Shown here one piece after another: positions 48,701 through 61,346 of a stretch of DNA of 64,000 nt. The position numbers and the translations under genes are program-made. The number at the start of each line of letters is the position of its first letter. Position 1 is the stretch's first letter. Where the stretch lies: positions 3,162,001 through 3,226,000 of the forward strand of contig NC_091882.1 in the NCBI RefSeq assembly GCF_019399895.1. Direction: 5' to 3'. The notes beneath the pieces are model-generated. The model was not told the DNA's origin. It was given only the letters and a program-made list of their open reading frames with translations, and made no database searches. The DNA comes from Cardiocondyla obscurior. Lineage: Eukaryota; Arthropoda; Insecta; Hymenoptera; Formicidae.

Positions 48701-51700
48701 CTCGAAATGAATGCGATCTATTTTCCATTCCCCGAGCTTCTCCTTTCGGCGCAAAATTTCTCCTTCGTTACTCGTCGTCTTTATAGTGCCATGCACGTCT
48801 CGCCTTAATTGCCGCTATTAATTCTTTTTATCGCCGCCGGAGATTTATCTCGCGATTATTTTCGAAATTGTCATAACAAGAGGAAGATATCGGACGATTC
48901 CGAGGATAATTATCCAGCGTGCGAGCTTGTAGCCGGTAGAAATTAAAGCCGGCAGGCCGGAGGCAAAATATTTGCTTCTAAAATATTCGCTTGTTAATTC
49001 TGTAGCTTACAATTTCCTTTTCGAGCTGTACGAAAGATTAATTTATCACGTCGGATCGATCGGTTTCTAATTCATACAAAATTAGATTCTTTAAACCCGC
49101 TATGCTTTATACAGCGCTTGAAATATTTATAGTCGGACGTGGGGAATATCCACGTAATTTAGCAATTTTGTTTAAATTCACGCGCCTGAACAGCTTCAAT
49201 TCCCGATCCGTCAAAGGGCATTATTAAAACATTCTCGAATAATGATGAGACCTGATAAAGTATCGTCGATAATATACGGATGAGAGAAAAATCTGCACGG
49301 GGAGCGAGAGGAGGGAAAACTTGGTCGAATGGGGAGGCGATGGGATACGGATAGATCGCGTCTGCTTTGAAGATGCGACTTCTTCGGCGACTTTATTCCT
49401 TCTTGCGCGACTTAGAGGTATTTTCGTCTTTTTACGTTTTGCCGTTTGATCACTGAATATGGAAGTCCCTCCCCCTCGGACGCGAAGCACTCGCACGCCA
49501 TCGGCGAATAAGTCGGAGGCGCGAATAACGCGCATGATTGTATCGATATTCGCCCCCCTCCTGCCTTACGCAAAACTCGTTATTTCCCGAGAAAAACGTG
49601 GAGGCTGGAAAATGTCTCTCAGGATATTAGACGTCTTCCGGCGTCTCGTAGCGAATAATTTTTCTTTTACAACCAATATCGACGTGAGATACGTTTTAAT
49701 ATTTACGCGCGACATTTAACGCGTAAAAACTGCTTTATCGCGGAAGAAATTTAAATACTCGTTACGCGAGAAGAAAGTCTGGGAACGGCGTTAAAATCCG
49801 AGGTCGATATATACGTATATTTAGCAATAAGAGATATTGCGGAGCGGTGCGCTTTCTCAGAATCGATAGGATGAAGTGGGCCGTCATTATGCTGCTCGGC
49901 TCGCATTATGTGCGCCGTGTTGCTTTAATAGCTCGCGGTGTTCTCCCTCAGTGCATATTTGAGTGCAACCGGGCGACCGGATTTGACCGGATTGAACATG
50001 ACCGCGTGAAAAGTTTCCCTGGAAGACGTACAATCGCTTTAGCGGCGGAAGCGCTGAAATAGCAATCCCCCATGCATCGCCCCGGGGGGTTTTCGAGAGT
50101 CCGCTCTCTCGAAAACTCGAAATCGGAGTGGCGGTGCCTCGAAAGCGATTGGACAGCGAAACTCCCCCGGTGAGCCTCGGTCCGGCGTATAACCGCGGAT
50201 TAACCCCGTAATGCATCTCGTGCCTTAACTTTACATAGTAACTCGCAATACAACGCGTGTAAACTCGCTGTCCGGTTCGGGCGCGCGGGACGTCGGGTAA
50301 AGTCCACTGCGCGCGCGAATTTACATAACACGGGGTTAAAGCGCGGCGCATGAACCCGGTGATATGACCCCGGTATCAGCGCCGCGCGAGTAATATGGCA
50401 GCGCGTATCAATGGCTCGATGCGTGTAAACTAGTTTCGACTGTCCCAGTTGCCGGCGTGACGGATAGGAGCCGTTGCATACAAATTTTGCGCGAGCCGCA
50501 AAGCACGGCCGACTCGATCAATGGATAGTCCCCGGCACACGAGCCTCGGAAGAACGAAATATCGACTTATACCGGTCGCATCGACGATCGGTATTTCTGT
50601 ACGGTGTGCCCCCCGTGTTTAACAGACCTAACACGTGGTTGTATTAGTTTGGGAATATTACAATATGACCTCAAGATAAATAATGTGGTGCAAACAGCAG
50701 AGGAAGCCTGTTTAGCTCGAGCAAATTTCAGTGTGCTTGATTGAGGCAAGTTCCGATAGTTCAAATTAATATCAGCCCTTTCACGAATCAGAAATTCCAA
50801 TAACGATACTAAACGCACCGAGCAGACCGATATGGACAAAAGCATCAATTAGTTTGCATAGTAATATAAAATAACGAGCTTATATTTAAATAGTGGCCGA
50901 TATTTAATTGGAGCGAGAAAGAATCTGTGCAAAAAGGGACATGTTTTTTTTAAGGGATAAAAATTAATATACGTGCACGAAAAGAAAGAATATTTAATTT
51001 TTTTTTTTAATTTGTTTGATCAATATGGTTTATTAATGTATCTAAGGGTTTTATTTATTATAAGAAGAGCTTTAAAAAAATTAATTTTATAAGTTTGACA
51101 TAAAAAAAATTTATAATATATATATATTTTTTTTTAATGCAAACTTTGATGATAGTAAAAAAAAGTTATATAAAACTGTATTAAATTTTCTTGTTATAAC
51201 CGGTTGCGATAAAATCGTTGTAAAATTGTTAAAATAAGGAGCCGTGTAAACAATATTGGGTTATTAAAATTCGAGAAGTATAATAACGGAAGAATGCCTC
51301 TGTGCGCCATCGAAATTTCTTTTAGACTTATTTCTTTGAGAAAGATAATATTAAATAAGTTATACGCGCATGATATGCTGTTCATAACACGTAGACAACG
51401 AGAAGACGGTACTTCCTCGTACGTGAGTTATTTCATTTCCATAACTTTCGCAGAGATGCCGAGTTATTGCATTAATATTAGAATTCGTAAATACTCTCGA
51501 GATGATAAGCGAGAATAAATCGGGAGCAGATCGCGACGAGAAGGAGCGCGATACCCGGCTTGTAAAATTTTGCTAGAAATTACCCGCCCAGAGAGAATTA
51601 ATTTTTATCAATGTTATAATACGAATGACGACTTTTTCTACAAGTACCTTGTACACGTGCGAATTTAACGTCGATATCAACGTGATTTTTGCGAGGGAGG

Positions 51701-54700
51701 GGAGGGTGTTTAAACTCATTTAGTACTCGCATGTTGAGTTTATTAATTCGTGCAACCTGCATCACGCTCAAATGGATGGTATTATAGTTCTGGAAATTCA
51801 AGAGAGGAGCATACAGCTCAAGTGGAACTTGATGCTACCATTGTATTGCAACGGGAGTAGGGCGTAATCGTTAAGCGGTAATAATAATGTTGACTTTGTC
51901 TACGATAAGGCCGATAATGAGTTCGCGCCGGGCTCGAGAAAATAGAAAGAACCTCAATTAACAGAGAACTATTTAGATAGAATTTGATCTAAGTAGAATG
52001 CCGGTGCTTTCTAGTCGGGAAAATCTTCGGTTATACTACTGAGAATGGATAACTAATCGAATGTTGAGACTGATTATTAATACCGATTATTAATATTTTT
52101 GATACGTAAATTATTATTGCCCGTTTTTGTTTTTCGAATCTTCCCGTGGCAGTATATTTATTAATTATTATTATCCCGCGAACGTTGGAGTTATAACTAC
52201 GGAATGTATACGCCCTGTGTACGATATATTGTGTGTTCTGAAAGTATGGACCCGGCGCGATGAAACACAAGACTGGTTTTCGGTGTTTCTCGGTGCGTGG
52301 AACAGTTGCCGGCGGCGATTAATTACATCGGTATCAGTTCCTATTACCAAGAACGGCTGGCGGGCGTCGATACTTTCCGATAAAACGGCTAAGGTTAATA
52401 TCGTCCATGGATGCACTCAGCTCCCAGTCTGGGTGACACTGATAGCGAGCGGAAGCGGAAAATCGATTCGTTCGCAGCCATGTAACCCGCTGCCGTTTAA
52501 GGGATGCACGGCACGGAAAGTAATACGGCGGATTACTCTCCTCGTGAACGCATCGACATCCTAATGCAATTTGCAAATCGATGCGAAAAACGCACCGGCA
52601 ACGAGCCAGTCTCTTTATCGAGATCTCGAAAATCAGCTCGCCGTTTAAAAAAAAAAAAAAGAAAAAAATAGAATTAATTGAAATACTTCTCATAACCCGA
52701 CGAGTGGTCGCGACGTTGTTTTCCTTATCACGCAACGCGGCAGCGTTTCTTATCGAGCTGTTAATTTTTTGTAAATAATTATACATTTTTTTTCAAGCTT
52801 TTTTTGTCTTACACATTTGGCCTATACATTTGTTCGTGTTTTATAATATGTATATATTTTTAATATAATCGTAAAGGTTCGGAAAGCTCACGTTTCATTC
52901 TTTCAAACTCATATTTGCCGACAATAAGATTCTAATTTGCCGTTGCGGTAGGAATTTTAACCCTTCCCGGCTCTTCATTCTCCTCTGCAATATCGCGGTC
53001 CATTCTGTCTGGAATGAGTTGCAATACCAACACTTTGCGCCTTATGATGTACGCCGTATAATCAACCGCGGCTCGCGAGACAATTAATTTATTCGGACAA
53101 AGAAATATTTTTCCATCTTGCTTTCATAAACACTTAAAAGCCACATCCGCTTAATATACGCGAGAGAAGAGATTTCATCTCCCCGGCTCTGAAATATTTC
53201 CGTATTTAATGTAAAAGATATTTAACTCGAAATATTTTTCTACGACGCCACGTTTATAATATATTATCGTTAGCCGTGCGGTTTCCGTCCATTTAATTAA
53301 CGCTGTTAATTTTCACCGACTGGACCGAGTCCGATTAAATGGCGAAGCTAAACTTTTGATCCCGCGGAATATTTTGTTTTGACGAGTCGCGGCGGTCAAT
53401 GTCAAACTGTTTTGGTTACAACACGAGTAGCTCGTTGAGGCCGAACTGTATCCCAGGATCGAACCGGCGGTATGCCGCAGCACTTCCTCCTCGAGGTTCG
53501 CGGTTCCACCGGGAATTTCAGGTTCCTCCGCTCCGCTCCGCAGAGACCCTTGAAACGCCTCAAAGTGACCGTAGAGCGTTAGCCCAGAAGCCGGCTATAT
53601 ATTTTAGAGACTCAACTTTACAGTCCAAATTGCGGCGGCGCCAGTTTAAACCCAGAATTTCCCAGTAACTTTATGACTCTATGATATCTGTGTCATAATT
53701 AACTTACAATATATAACGTTCGCGAAAAGAGGAGGGTATCCAATGACAGTAGCTAACTTCGCGTTGTAATAAAGAAAAGTTTTACAGTCGTTTATTCTCC
53801 ACCGTGAAAAGAAAAAAACTTAAATAAAAAGAACAAAGAATAATAAAAAAAAAAAAAATAAAAAAAATAATAAAGAATAAAAATAAAATAAAAGATTGTA
53901 ATTATTTTTCCTCGCGTTTATCAATGAGTGATATTACGGTTCAACGCGAGAGGTATTCTTAGTTTTTGCAAGATAAAATTCGTGTTTATGCAAAGTACTC
54001 GCGACTCATTTAACGTGTTAATCCCGTTCGTAACGGCGGCGTTAATTCGTTGCAAAATAAACGCGCGCGCCGGTAATTCGCCAGCGAGAGGGGAAAATAA
54101 AAGCTCTCCGGCGCCGCGAGGTAGAAAGAGAATGAGACTTAAAGGAGGACCTAAATATTCCGCGCGTTGGCAAATATTCGCGGTTCGACGAAACTCTATC
54201 CGTCTGAATAACGCCCGACTCGATTCGAATGAACTTTTCGTGCGGAAGAAGCCCGTTGGTCGGTGGAACCATCGCGCGCACGAGGAAGTAACTTCGTCCT
54301 CTCTTACGGGGAAGCGCTGAGGCAAAACTACTTGCCGAGCGGAAGCAACTTGAAGCGATCGCTGTGTTTGAGAAATTCGCTCTTGTACGCACGTCTCTGA
54401 TAATGTTTCGAGATTTCCGCCCACAAAGACTGCTAAGAATCCCGAAGCAGGGAGTGCGATACGACGACGTCTTCCGATTGTGATTTCAGTCTTTAATCCC
54501 GAACGTGTACTTTTCGACTGAAAATAGTTTCTTGTGCAGCGAAATATTTTTTTTTTCCCGCGTACGCCTTTTGTAATTGACTATTTGATTATCGGTTGTT
54601 AAGAATACTTATCGCGCAATTATATGCAGTATTGTTTCCGAAGCCTTTTACGGAGCCTTTACTTTCAATTACGAAATAATGAAAGGGAGAGATCGGGAAT

Positions 54701-57140
54701 CACAGACGGATATGCTTAACGGGAGACAGATTTCTTATACACGAAAAGGGTGGAGTTGAGAACATTCTAATGTACGTGGATGTACAGAGCTTAATTGATT
54801 GCCGCGATGTTGCAAGTTGGTCGATAACAATAGGATTTCCGGTACGGTAATATGCGAGTGCATTTTTGTTGTAGAGAATTTGCTTTAGAACATTTGTTAG
54901 AGCTGTGTGAAACTTTAGGTCTTACATAATTATTTGTGAAGAGAAAAGCGGGGTAAAATTTTTTTTTTATTTTAATTATAACATTTTCTCGGAAAACGAC
55001 GCGAATAACGTTATTATGATAAAGAAATGTTCCCTGGAACATCATTCACGGTCATCGTGTAAACATTGTTTCCCGTCAAACTTCGCGACAGCCAGCGGGG
55101 ATGATCGATCGCGGAAAAGCAACGAACCGACATCGATAGGGTCGGACACGTTTGTCACTCGAAGCCGCGATCGATCGGCCACGACGGCATCGGCGACGAC
55201 GACAAGCTGTTTGCGAGGGGCTCGTCAAAAGTGGAACGAAAAAAAAAAAAAAAAAAAAAAAAGAATGTGGGAACGTGACGAAAAACACCAGGGGCGCGCG
55301 TCTGTCGGACGGCGAAGGAGAACCTGAAAAAACACACGCGAAGAGAGCCGTGAAAATCGGAGGACCGAGCGGGCGAACCGATTTTCCGGGCGAAAATGAA
55401 AATGGTGTCGGGCCGACGAAGTAATGGTAGTCAAGCGAGCTGCAAATGGAGCAAGCGGGAAGGGGGGGGGAAGAGGGGGTGTCGGGTTTGCCGGGGATGC
55501 GAAAACTCCGTCGATTAATCCCCTTTGTCATTTAAATCGAGGCCGATGCGTGTCACGCGACCGTGGTCGCGTTGTCAATCGTTATTGGAACGGTTATCGA
55601 TTTATTGCAATTGCCTCCTGTGCCGCAGATAGGGTTGCGAATGTCGGGAGACTAAGGGTCGCGAGTGGCGGCACGTCGATGATAATTGAAATTCGAGTAG
55701 CGACGGTAACGTGATGTTTATGCAATAATACGTGGAGCAATAGCTGAGTTTGAGGCGTTTGGGCATTGTAGATTCAATATGGGCTCTCTCGCCCGTAGGA
55801 AAACCTACGTTCTCTTTTGTACGGCACCCCACGCCCCTATTTTAATCGTTCGCCATTCTCCTTTTCTACATTGTTCTCCCGTTATACCTTAGAAAGTACG
55901 TAGCGGCCGTTTTTGAGCCACAAAAGAAATTGAAGATCGTTGGATAATATAAGAATTTATAACGACACGAAATCATTGAGCGTAAACGCGAGGAGTGCAA
56001 CATTTTTTAAATGAGCCCAAGGTAAACTTACGAATTATTTAATCCCGTCCGCTGCTCAGCTGTGACAGCAAAAATAAGAAGAGTTCTTATTTATTCGTGT
56101 CACGAGAATTCAATTGTCGCATTGAAAGAAGTTAATACGGCCGACATTCCGTCGCCGAAACATTGGCCGGAATATACAACGCTTTATAAAAATCCGATCG
56201 AGCCGGTACGGTTAGACGTCATACCGGAAATCGGAGGGAGTTATGTAAACCCGATTTTAGAACGGCAATCGAATGCGTGGCGGAACCAATCGACTTTTGG
56301 AACTTTCCGGTCGCGGGACTTACGAGACGCGTAGCTTCCAAGTTTCGTACCGCGGAATCGATGAGGATTACAATAGGTTGTTTGACGTTGTTACATGAAA
56401 ACTTTACTCACGTTGCTTGTCTTGCCACTTCCGTCCCCAAAATCTTGAAATTCTAACGCGACAATCTGTCCAAACTAAATGACAAAACCTAACGTTTCTC
56501 AAGTTTTGTTCGCCGTGACTTTCTTGCAATGACAAGAACAGCCAGTTAACAGACTTAATAAAATGTTAAACAATTTGCTGAAAGTTTTATGTATTATCAG
56601 CGCTAATTCTGTTATTGCCTCGAAATATTTAAATTGTTTTTATGTTCTTTGAAAACTAGCGTGTATTTCGTCATGCAATAATTAACGCACGGTAATTAAC
56701 GCATCTTATTAATTAATTTTATAACATTTGGAACGCGTTTAGTGTACTTGCACGAGGCTTTTTGAACGCCGAATAGCATTACATCGAATTTATGTGATAA
56801 TTTAGGCATTTAAATTTAACATGTTTAGTTCAAACCAAAATTAATTTAATTTGAAACGTATAACAATTAAAATACAACGATAGCGCTCTCTGAAATTAAT
56901 TTAAATATTTGTTTAATGACTTTAAACGCGTGCAGTAGTAACGATAATCGGAATTGACTCGATCGGACATCAATGATCAGCGTTAATTAGAAACAAGCCG
57001 CGCTCCCTCTTGTGAAACATGACGCGACCGATTAAGCTCTTAAAATTTTGCAGCGCCCGCGTGTCGGAAAATACGTTCCTATCTCGACATTCGTGCAGCA
57101 AGGTCCGCGATTTATGACTCGCAGGCTCCTACTTGCGCTT
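45800..57140. other. Intergenic or intronic DNA, no gene recognised
   Basis: A large CpG-rich and AT-rich mosaic. Long frames at 45939-46412 (minus), 47812-48366 (plus), 52127-52564 (plus), 53921-54424 (minus) and 55076-55531 (minus) all look like chance frames in GC-rich or homopolymer-rich DNA. None has a domain. A perfect 11-bp-arm hairpin is present at 50089-50116 and an A-run of about 23 at 55240-55262. Confidence 0.5.
50089..50116. other. Perfect 11-bp hairpin
   Basis: GTTTTCGAGAG and CTCTCGAAAAC are exact reverse complements separated by six bases. No T-run follows, and bacterial-type termination is not relevant in this genome. It may be a cruciform-prone site or a protein-binding palindrome. 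Confidence 0.6.
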
Positions 57141-57147
57141 TATATAT

Positions 57148-57149
<2 letters not shown>

Positions 57150-57221
<72 letters not shown>

Positions 57222-57232
57222 CATATATATAT
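57150..57232. repeat. (AT)n microsatellite
   Basis: More than 35 AT units, interrupted by single G/C changes near 57206 and 57221. It is strongly cruciform- and slippage-prone, so its length is likely to vary between individuals and assemblies. Confidence 0.9.
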
Positions 57233-57309
57233 TTCTCCATCCTTCCTTTCTTATATCCTTCCGGAGTCTTCTTCGACCTTTTCTTTTCGCCCGCTGATGT
57301 CGTAAATAG

Positions 57310-60110
57310 CTCTTTTCTTACTCGCTTGCTAATGTAAGACAAAATTGCAAGATTATTTTCAATGGTTCTGCTGTAAACGTTGAAATATTTAATACAATAA
57401 GGTTGATGCACTCCCTCTCAACTGAAAATTCTTGGGTAAATTGCAGCTGAGCCTTTTTCTTTTATAATTTGACTGTATACGCCAGTTTTTTTTACTCTTT
57501 AAAATTATATGAAGCCATATATTATCTTTACAAAAGGACTTTTTTATTTTTTTTTTTTCCTGCGAGTCATCAAAACGCTTTCCAAGACATCATTGATTGA
57601 CAAGAATAAATTCAAGCTACGAAGAATTTTGATTACCCGAAAATCGCGTGTATTAATCGCGGAGCGAAAGGCGATCAAAGATCGAAATCAAAATTGATTT
57701 CGCATAACGGGCGGTCGGCGATACATTCTCGCCGGAGGGCCATTAAATGATAAATCGGTTATTACCGGCAATTAATATCGCGAACAGCGGACATCCCGTT
57801 AATTCTCGTTTAAACAAGCGCCGTTTCGGTTGGAATTCATTCCGCGTAACGGTAAACTGCATTTTCCCCGGGCCATCTTGAGCTATGCGCGCGTTCATAT
57901 CAGAGAGCTCGCGGATGCAGCTGCAATAGAAGCAGCAACAGCGGCGGTAACAGGCCGTCGCCGCCGCTGCCGGAGATGGAGCTCGATAAAACTAATTTCT
58001 CTCGGAAGCCGACTCCTTTTGTGCACTCTTTTTTTTTTTTTTTTTAAACTTCAACTTTTCTTTTTCGAGTGAAATTAAAATCCTCGCATACTGGAACGCG
58101 AATGCGACAGATGGATTCGTCTATTTCCAACGTTGCGCACAAGAATCTGAATCAAGGAATGCGTACGTACTCTAAAAACTAGTGCAAGAAGTTATATTTC
58201 ACTGCGAACGTTACCCTACCGATTTTTGCGCGTCGGAGATTTTTCGGAAAGAAGGAGACCCCACTTTTTTAAGCGGAGGAAAAATGCCTCGATGGAAAAT
58301 TTCAAGCAACTTCCCTGATCCCTTCCATCGGCGAAGTTGGAAGATGAATAATTAACGCAGTAATTATAACAATCATACGCGCATAAATTTCATAGAGCCG
58401 TGATAAAACTACTTCGCTAAAACACGAGATAACCGAGCAAGGCGGGAGAATGTTTCGCCGCTATCTCCCGATCTCACGCTCATCGTTCATTCTCGGGCGT
58501 TCGTCGTCCGCGCGATTTTTATTAAGATCCCGGGTTATCGGCGACAAATTTTTTTTTCCTTCCCGCCTCAACCTCCCTTCGGCAAGGTGCGAAATCTTTA
58601 ATCTTGCCACATACTTAAACCGTTTTAAATTTCGAAAGTCACCGGGAGAGATCGGCGTAAACGGAGGGGAGGGAGGTAGGGGCGACGCGGGACCTCACGC
58701 GAGCTGGATACAGCACGGAGCCTGTTTTATAATGGCGTACGCCTTAAAGCCGATTTGTTGCACACTCGTGGAGGTAGTCGTGCGAGATACGGCACGATTA
58801 AGGGTAAAAGTTTCCGTCGGGTTTGCCGCGCGCGGGAAGGATCTCGCGTGCACCGGATGAGCCCCGATGCACTCTCGAAAGTGAATACCCGGGAATTACT
58901 GGCGGGTTGAAGAAGGTGCGCCGCTCTCCTCCTTTCCCCTCTCTCTCTCTCTCTCTCTCACTCTCTCTTTATGCCTTCCTCTCTCGACTTTATCTGTCGG
59001 TTTATTTATGACGCATAAATTCGCGTTTCGCACTGCGTACATACGCGAAACCCGGGACGCGCCGGCCGCAGATATTTCGGGGATAATTCCCGCGGCGGAT
59101 GTTTCCGAAGTTGTTGTGAGCTCACGCTCGGGGGGATGAGGGTTGCTGCAGCCGGTATGATATCGCCTAACTCGACGCGTGGCATATTGCTTGAGCAGTA
59201 TTCGTACACTCGAATGTAATCGCGGGGATGGAGCGACGCCGGCTGTGCATACCGTATGCATTTTATTTCCGCTTGTTTCCACCGTCGATCGGTGACAACC
59301 GAGATTTTTCATTTAATACCAGGCGTTATCCCGGGCATCATTTTATGGAGCTTCATTTTCGAGATAATATGGAAAAATGTACCTATACCGTGCACTTTTA
59401 TTATCACGTTTTTATCATTTAAGCGCGAATATGAAATGCAACCTCCTGCACGTCTATCGTTGAAATTTTAACTTATTTTGATATCATTTAACGTTGCGGT
59501 ACGAAGGTATGATTTCTGTATCCTCATATGCTCGTTAATTAAGTTAAAATGGTCTAATAAAGTATAAAACGACGAATAGCTTCGTTATTGCAAATGCAAA
59601 CGTTCAATATAAATTGTGATCGCAATTACGTCTTTACGAGATTTGCTTTTTACCCGGGAAAACACGGGGAAGACCACCAATCAGCGAGCTGGTTTGTTTC
59701 CCTCGTAATCAGTCGAATAAACAGATCCGGTTACGTATTATTGCATAGCTGAGTTTACATAGAAAAGGGATAACGACTCGCACACCGATGCTTTACATTA
59801 GAGATGATTAATCAATTATGGACATTTAAAACCGGAATCATCAAAATGCTAATTTTCACGAGCTCTCGCACACCATACCGCGAGTTCATTTGGTTAAATC
59901 AACCACGTGGAAGTCCGACGCCGGTATTTATCATAAATGACGTGCAATTAGGCGATGGACTCATCTATTATAAATACATATAAATACATTATAATCTATC
60001 GTATATACGCACACGTTGTTCCAGTCTCGTGTGTTAAAAAAAGAAAATTTATTTTAATTTATAATTTCATAATTATTCTACATCGCAAGTGAAGAAGGAA
60101 TTTTTTTTTT
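57310..60110. other. Intergenic DNA, no gene recognised
   Basis: No recognisable coding exon. Contains a (CT)n tract at 58938-58969 and a T-run at 58028-58044. The 136-codon plus frame at 58450-58860 has no domain. Confidence 0.5.
58938..58969. repeat. (CT)n microsatellite
   Basis: About 15 CT units with one CA interruption, seen directly. Confidence 0.85.
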
Positions 60111-60114
60111 ACAG

Positions 60115-60367
60115 CGCGTTAATTCGCAACGAGTACGAGAAGTGCGGAGTGAAGTTTGAAATGGAAGGCGCGAGCGGCGAGCGCGAGTTATGCCACGGCA
60201 ACTTCATTTCTTCACCGTCGATCGAGTGCGAGGCACATACGCAGAAGATGGCTCCCGTCCTTACCAGAACGTATCTTTCGACGGACGACACAAAGCGGCG
60301 TGAACCTTCCTCTACCCGTGCTACGTACGCGGAGAACATTTACGACCTTCCATTCAGAAGTTTAAAG
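60115..60367 (+). other. Possible exon upstream of spliced repeat copy C
   Basis: A long pyrimidine tract plus ACAG (ending 60114) precedes the segment and AAA|GTAAGTC follows it. Between them one frame is open throughout (a peptide starting ALIRNEYEKCGVKFEMEG and ending FRSLK). The opposite strand is also open, so coding potential is uncertain, and no family is recognised. It could be an exon of a transcript running toward copy C. Confidence 0.25.
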
Positions 60368-60575
60368 TAAGTCTTCGTTTGTACTTTGAATTATATTCGC
60401 GTCTCTGAAGCGATTAGTTGGACTTCCGAGCGATTGATTTAGACTTCGTCTCGACCGAACTCCGAGCGAGCTGACGAAAGATTACTTTCTACTATTGCTA
60501 ACAACCGTTACTGCCGGCCAGAAGTTCCTGCACGCGGCCGAAGTATCGTTTGTACTATTAAAAGTTGTTCGTCGA

Positions 60576-60600
60576 TCAGTTCAGTTCGGAGCTCGGTTGT
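60576..60600 (+). promoter_or_regulatory. Initiator-type promoter of spliced repeat copy C
   Basis: Two overlapping arthropod initiators (TCAGTTCAGTTCGGAGC) with a CGGAGC element just downstream, and no TATA box at the right distance. About 35 bp around it align with the promoter-like sequence of copy A on the minus strand near 18600. This supports a common transcribed origin. Confidence 0.4.
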
Positions 60601-60899
60601 AGCGAGAAATAAACATCGCGACATGTCCAATAGTTTCTAATATATTGAGGGTAATATTGAGTGTAATATTCAGAATCATGTTATTTGTAGGTGCGACGCG
60701 TTATTGCTGCATGGTCAAAAACTCATGATGCGAGCGGCACGAGCGGGGCGAGAGGGGCGAGAGGGGCGGGCGAGGCGCGAGCGGCGCTGGCGAGACGCGT
60801 GAAGTGAGGGGCGAGCGACTCGGACTCGCGACAGCTGATGGACGGACTCGTTCGTAACGTAGGTTAGAACACGGGAAGACGTTGACAGACGCGAAGATC

Positions 60900-61346
60900 T
60901 CGTCGTTGTGAGAAAAAAGGAACGTCCACAGAGTTGTTCCGGTGTATCAAGTGAAGCGAACGCGACTGTCATCGATATTAGTGAACGAACGAACCGCTGC
61001 CGGTTTGCCGAATCGTTTCCTCGGGAGCAGTGTCGCGCGATAGATTTCGATCGACAGGAGTTTTAACTAGTCATCGCGGTTTTCTTTTTAATTAAATTCA
61101 CCCGGTGGCGGTTCTCGCGAGTGTCTACGCGGAAGGATGACCCGGCTCAACATCCCATTCTGAGAGGAGGAGGAGGCCTCGGAAAGGCATCACGCTTCGG
61201 CGGAGCAACGTTGAGGTTAGCTTCATTTTATTAAAGAAAATTTTATTTTAATTCCTTTGTTATTTAATTTTATATTGATTTATTAATTATATTTATTTGT
61301 TACAGGATTATCACAGCTATTTAACTCCGCTGCTGCGCATCGATCG
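60900..61346 (+). ncRNA. Spliced dispersed repeat, copy C
   Basis: On the plus strand the long exon ends at 61215 with donor GTTAGC, a 90-bp intron follows, and the 41-nt exon 61306-61346 sits between TTTGTTACAG and GTGAGT. The long exon aligns with the main exon of copy B from about 60945 and carries the GAGAGGAGGAGGAGGCCT hallmark. The intron here is far shorter than in copies A (about 290 bp) and B (about 320 bp). Unlike A and B, it has no acceptor at the start of the homology and may be the first exon of the transcript from 60576. The shared ATG is followed by a stop after eight codons, so it is probably non-coding or a 5-prime UTR. Further exons may lie beyond the window. Confidence 0.5.

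Noticed and set aside
52127..52564. 145-codon plus-strand open frame
   Set aside because: Mirrors an equally long minus-strand frame in the same DNA, and neither resembles a known family.
53440..53520. Minus-strand GGTTCGATCC resembling a tRNA box B
   Set aside because: No matching box A, D-arm, anticodon arm or acceptor stem at the right distance.
53921..54424. 167-codon minus-strand open frame
   Set aside because: Overlapped by long frames on both strands in GC-rich DNA. No domain or conserved motif seen.
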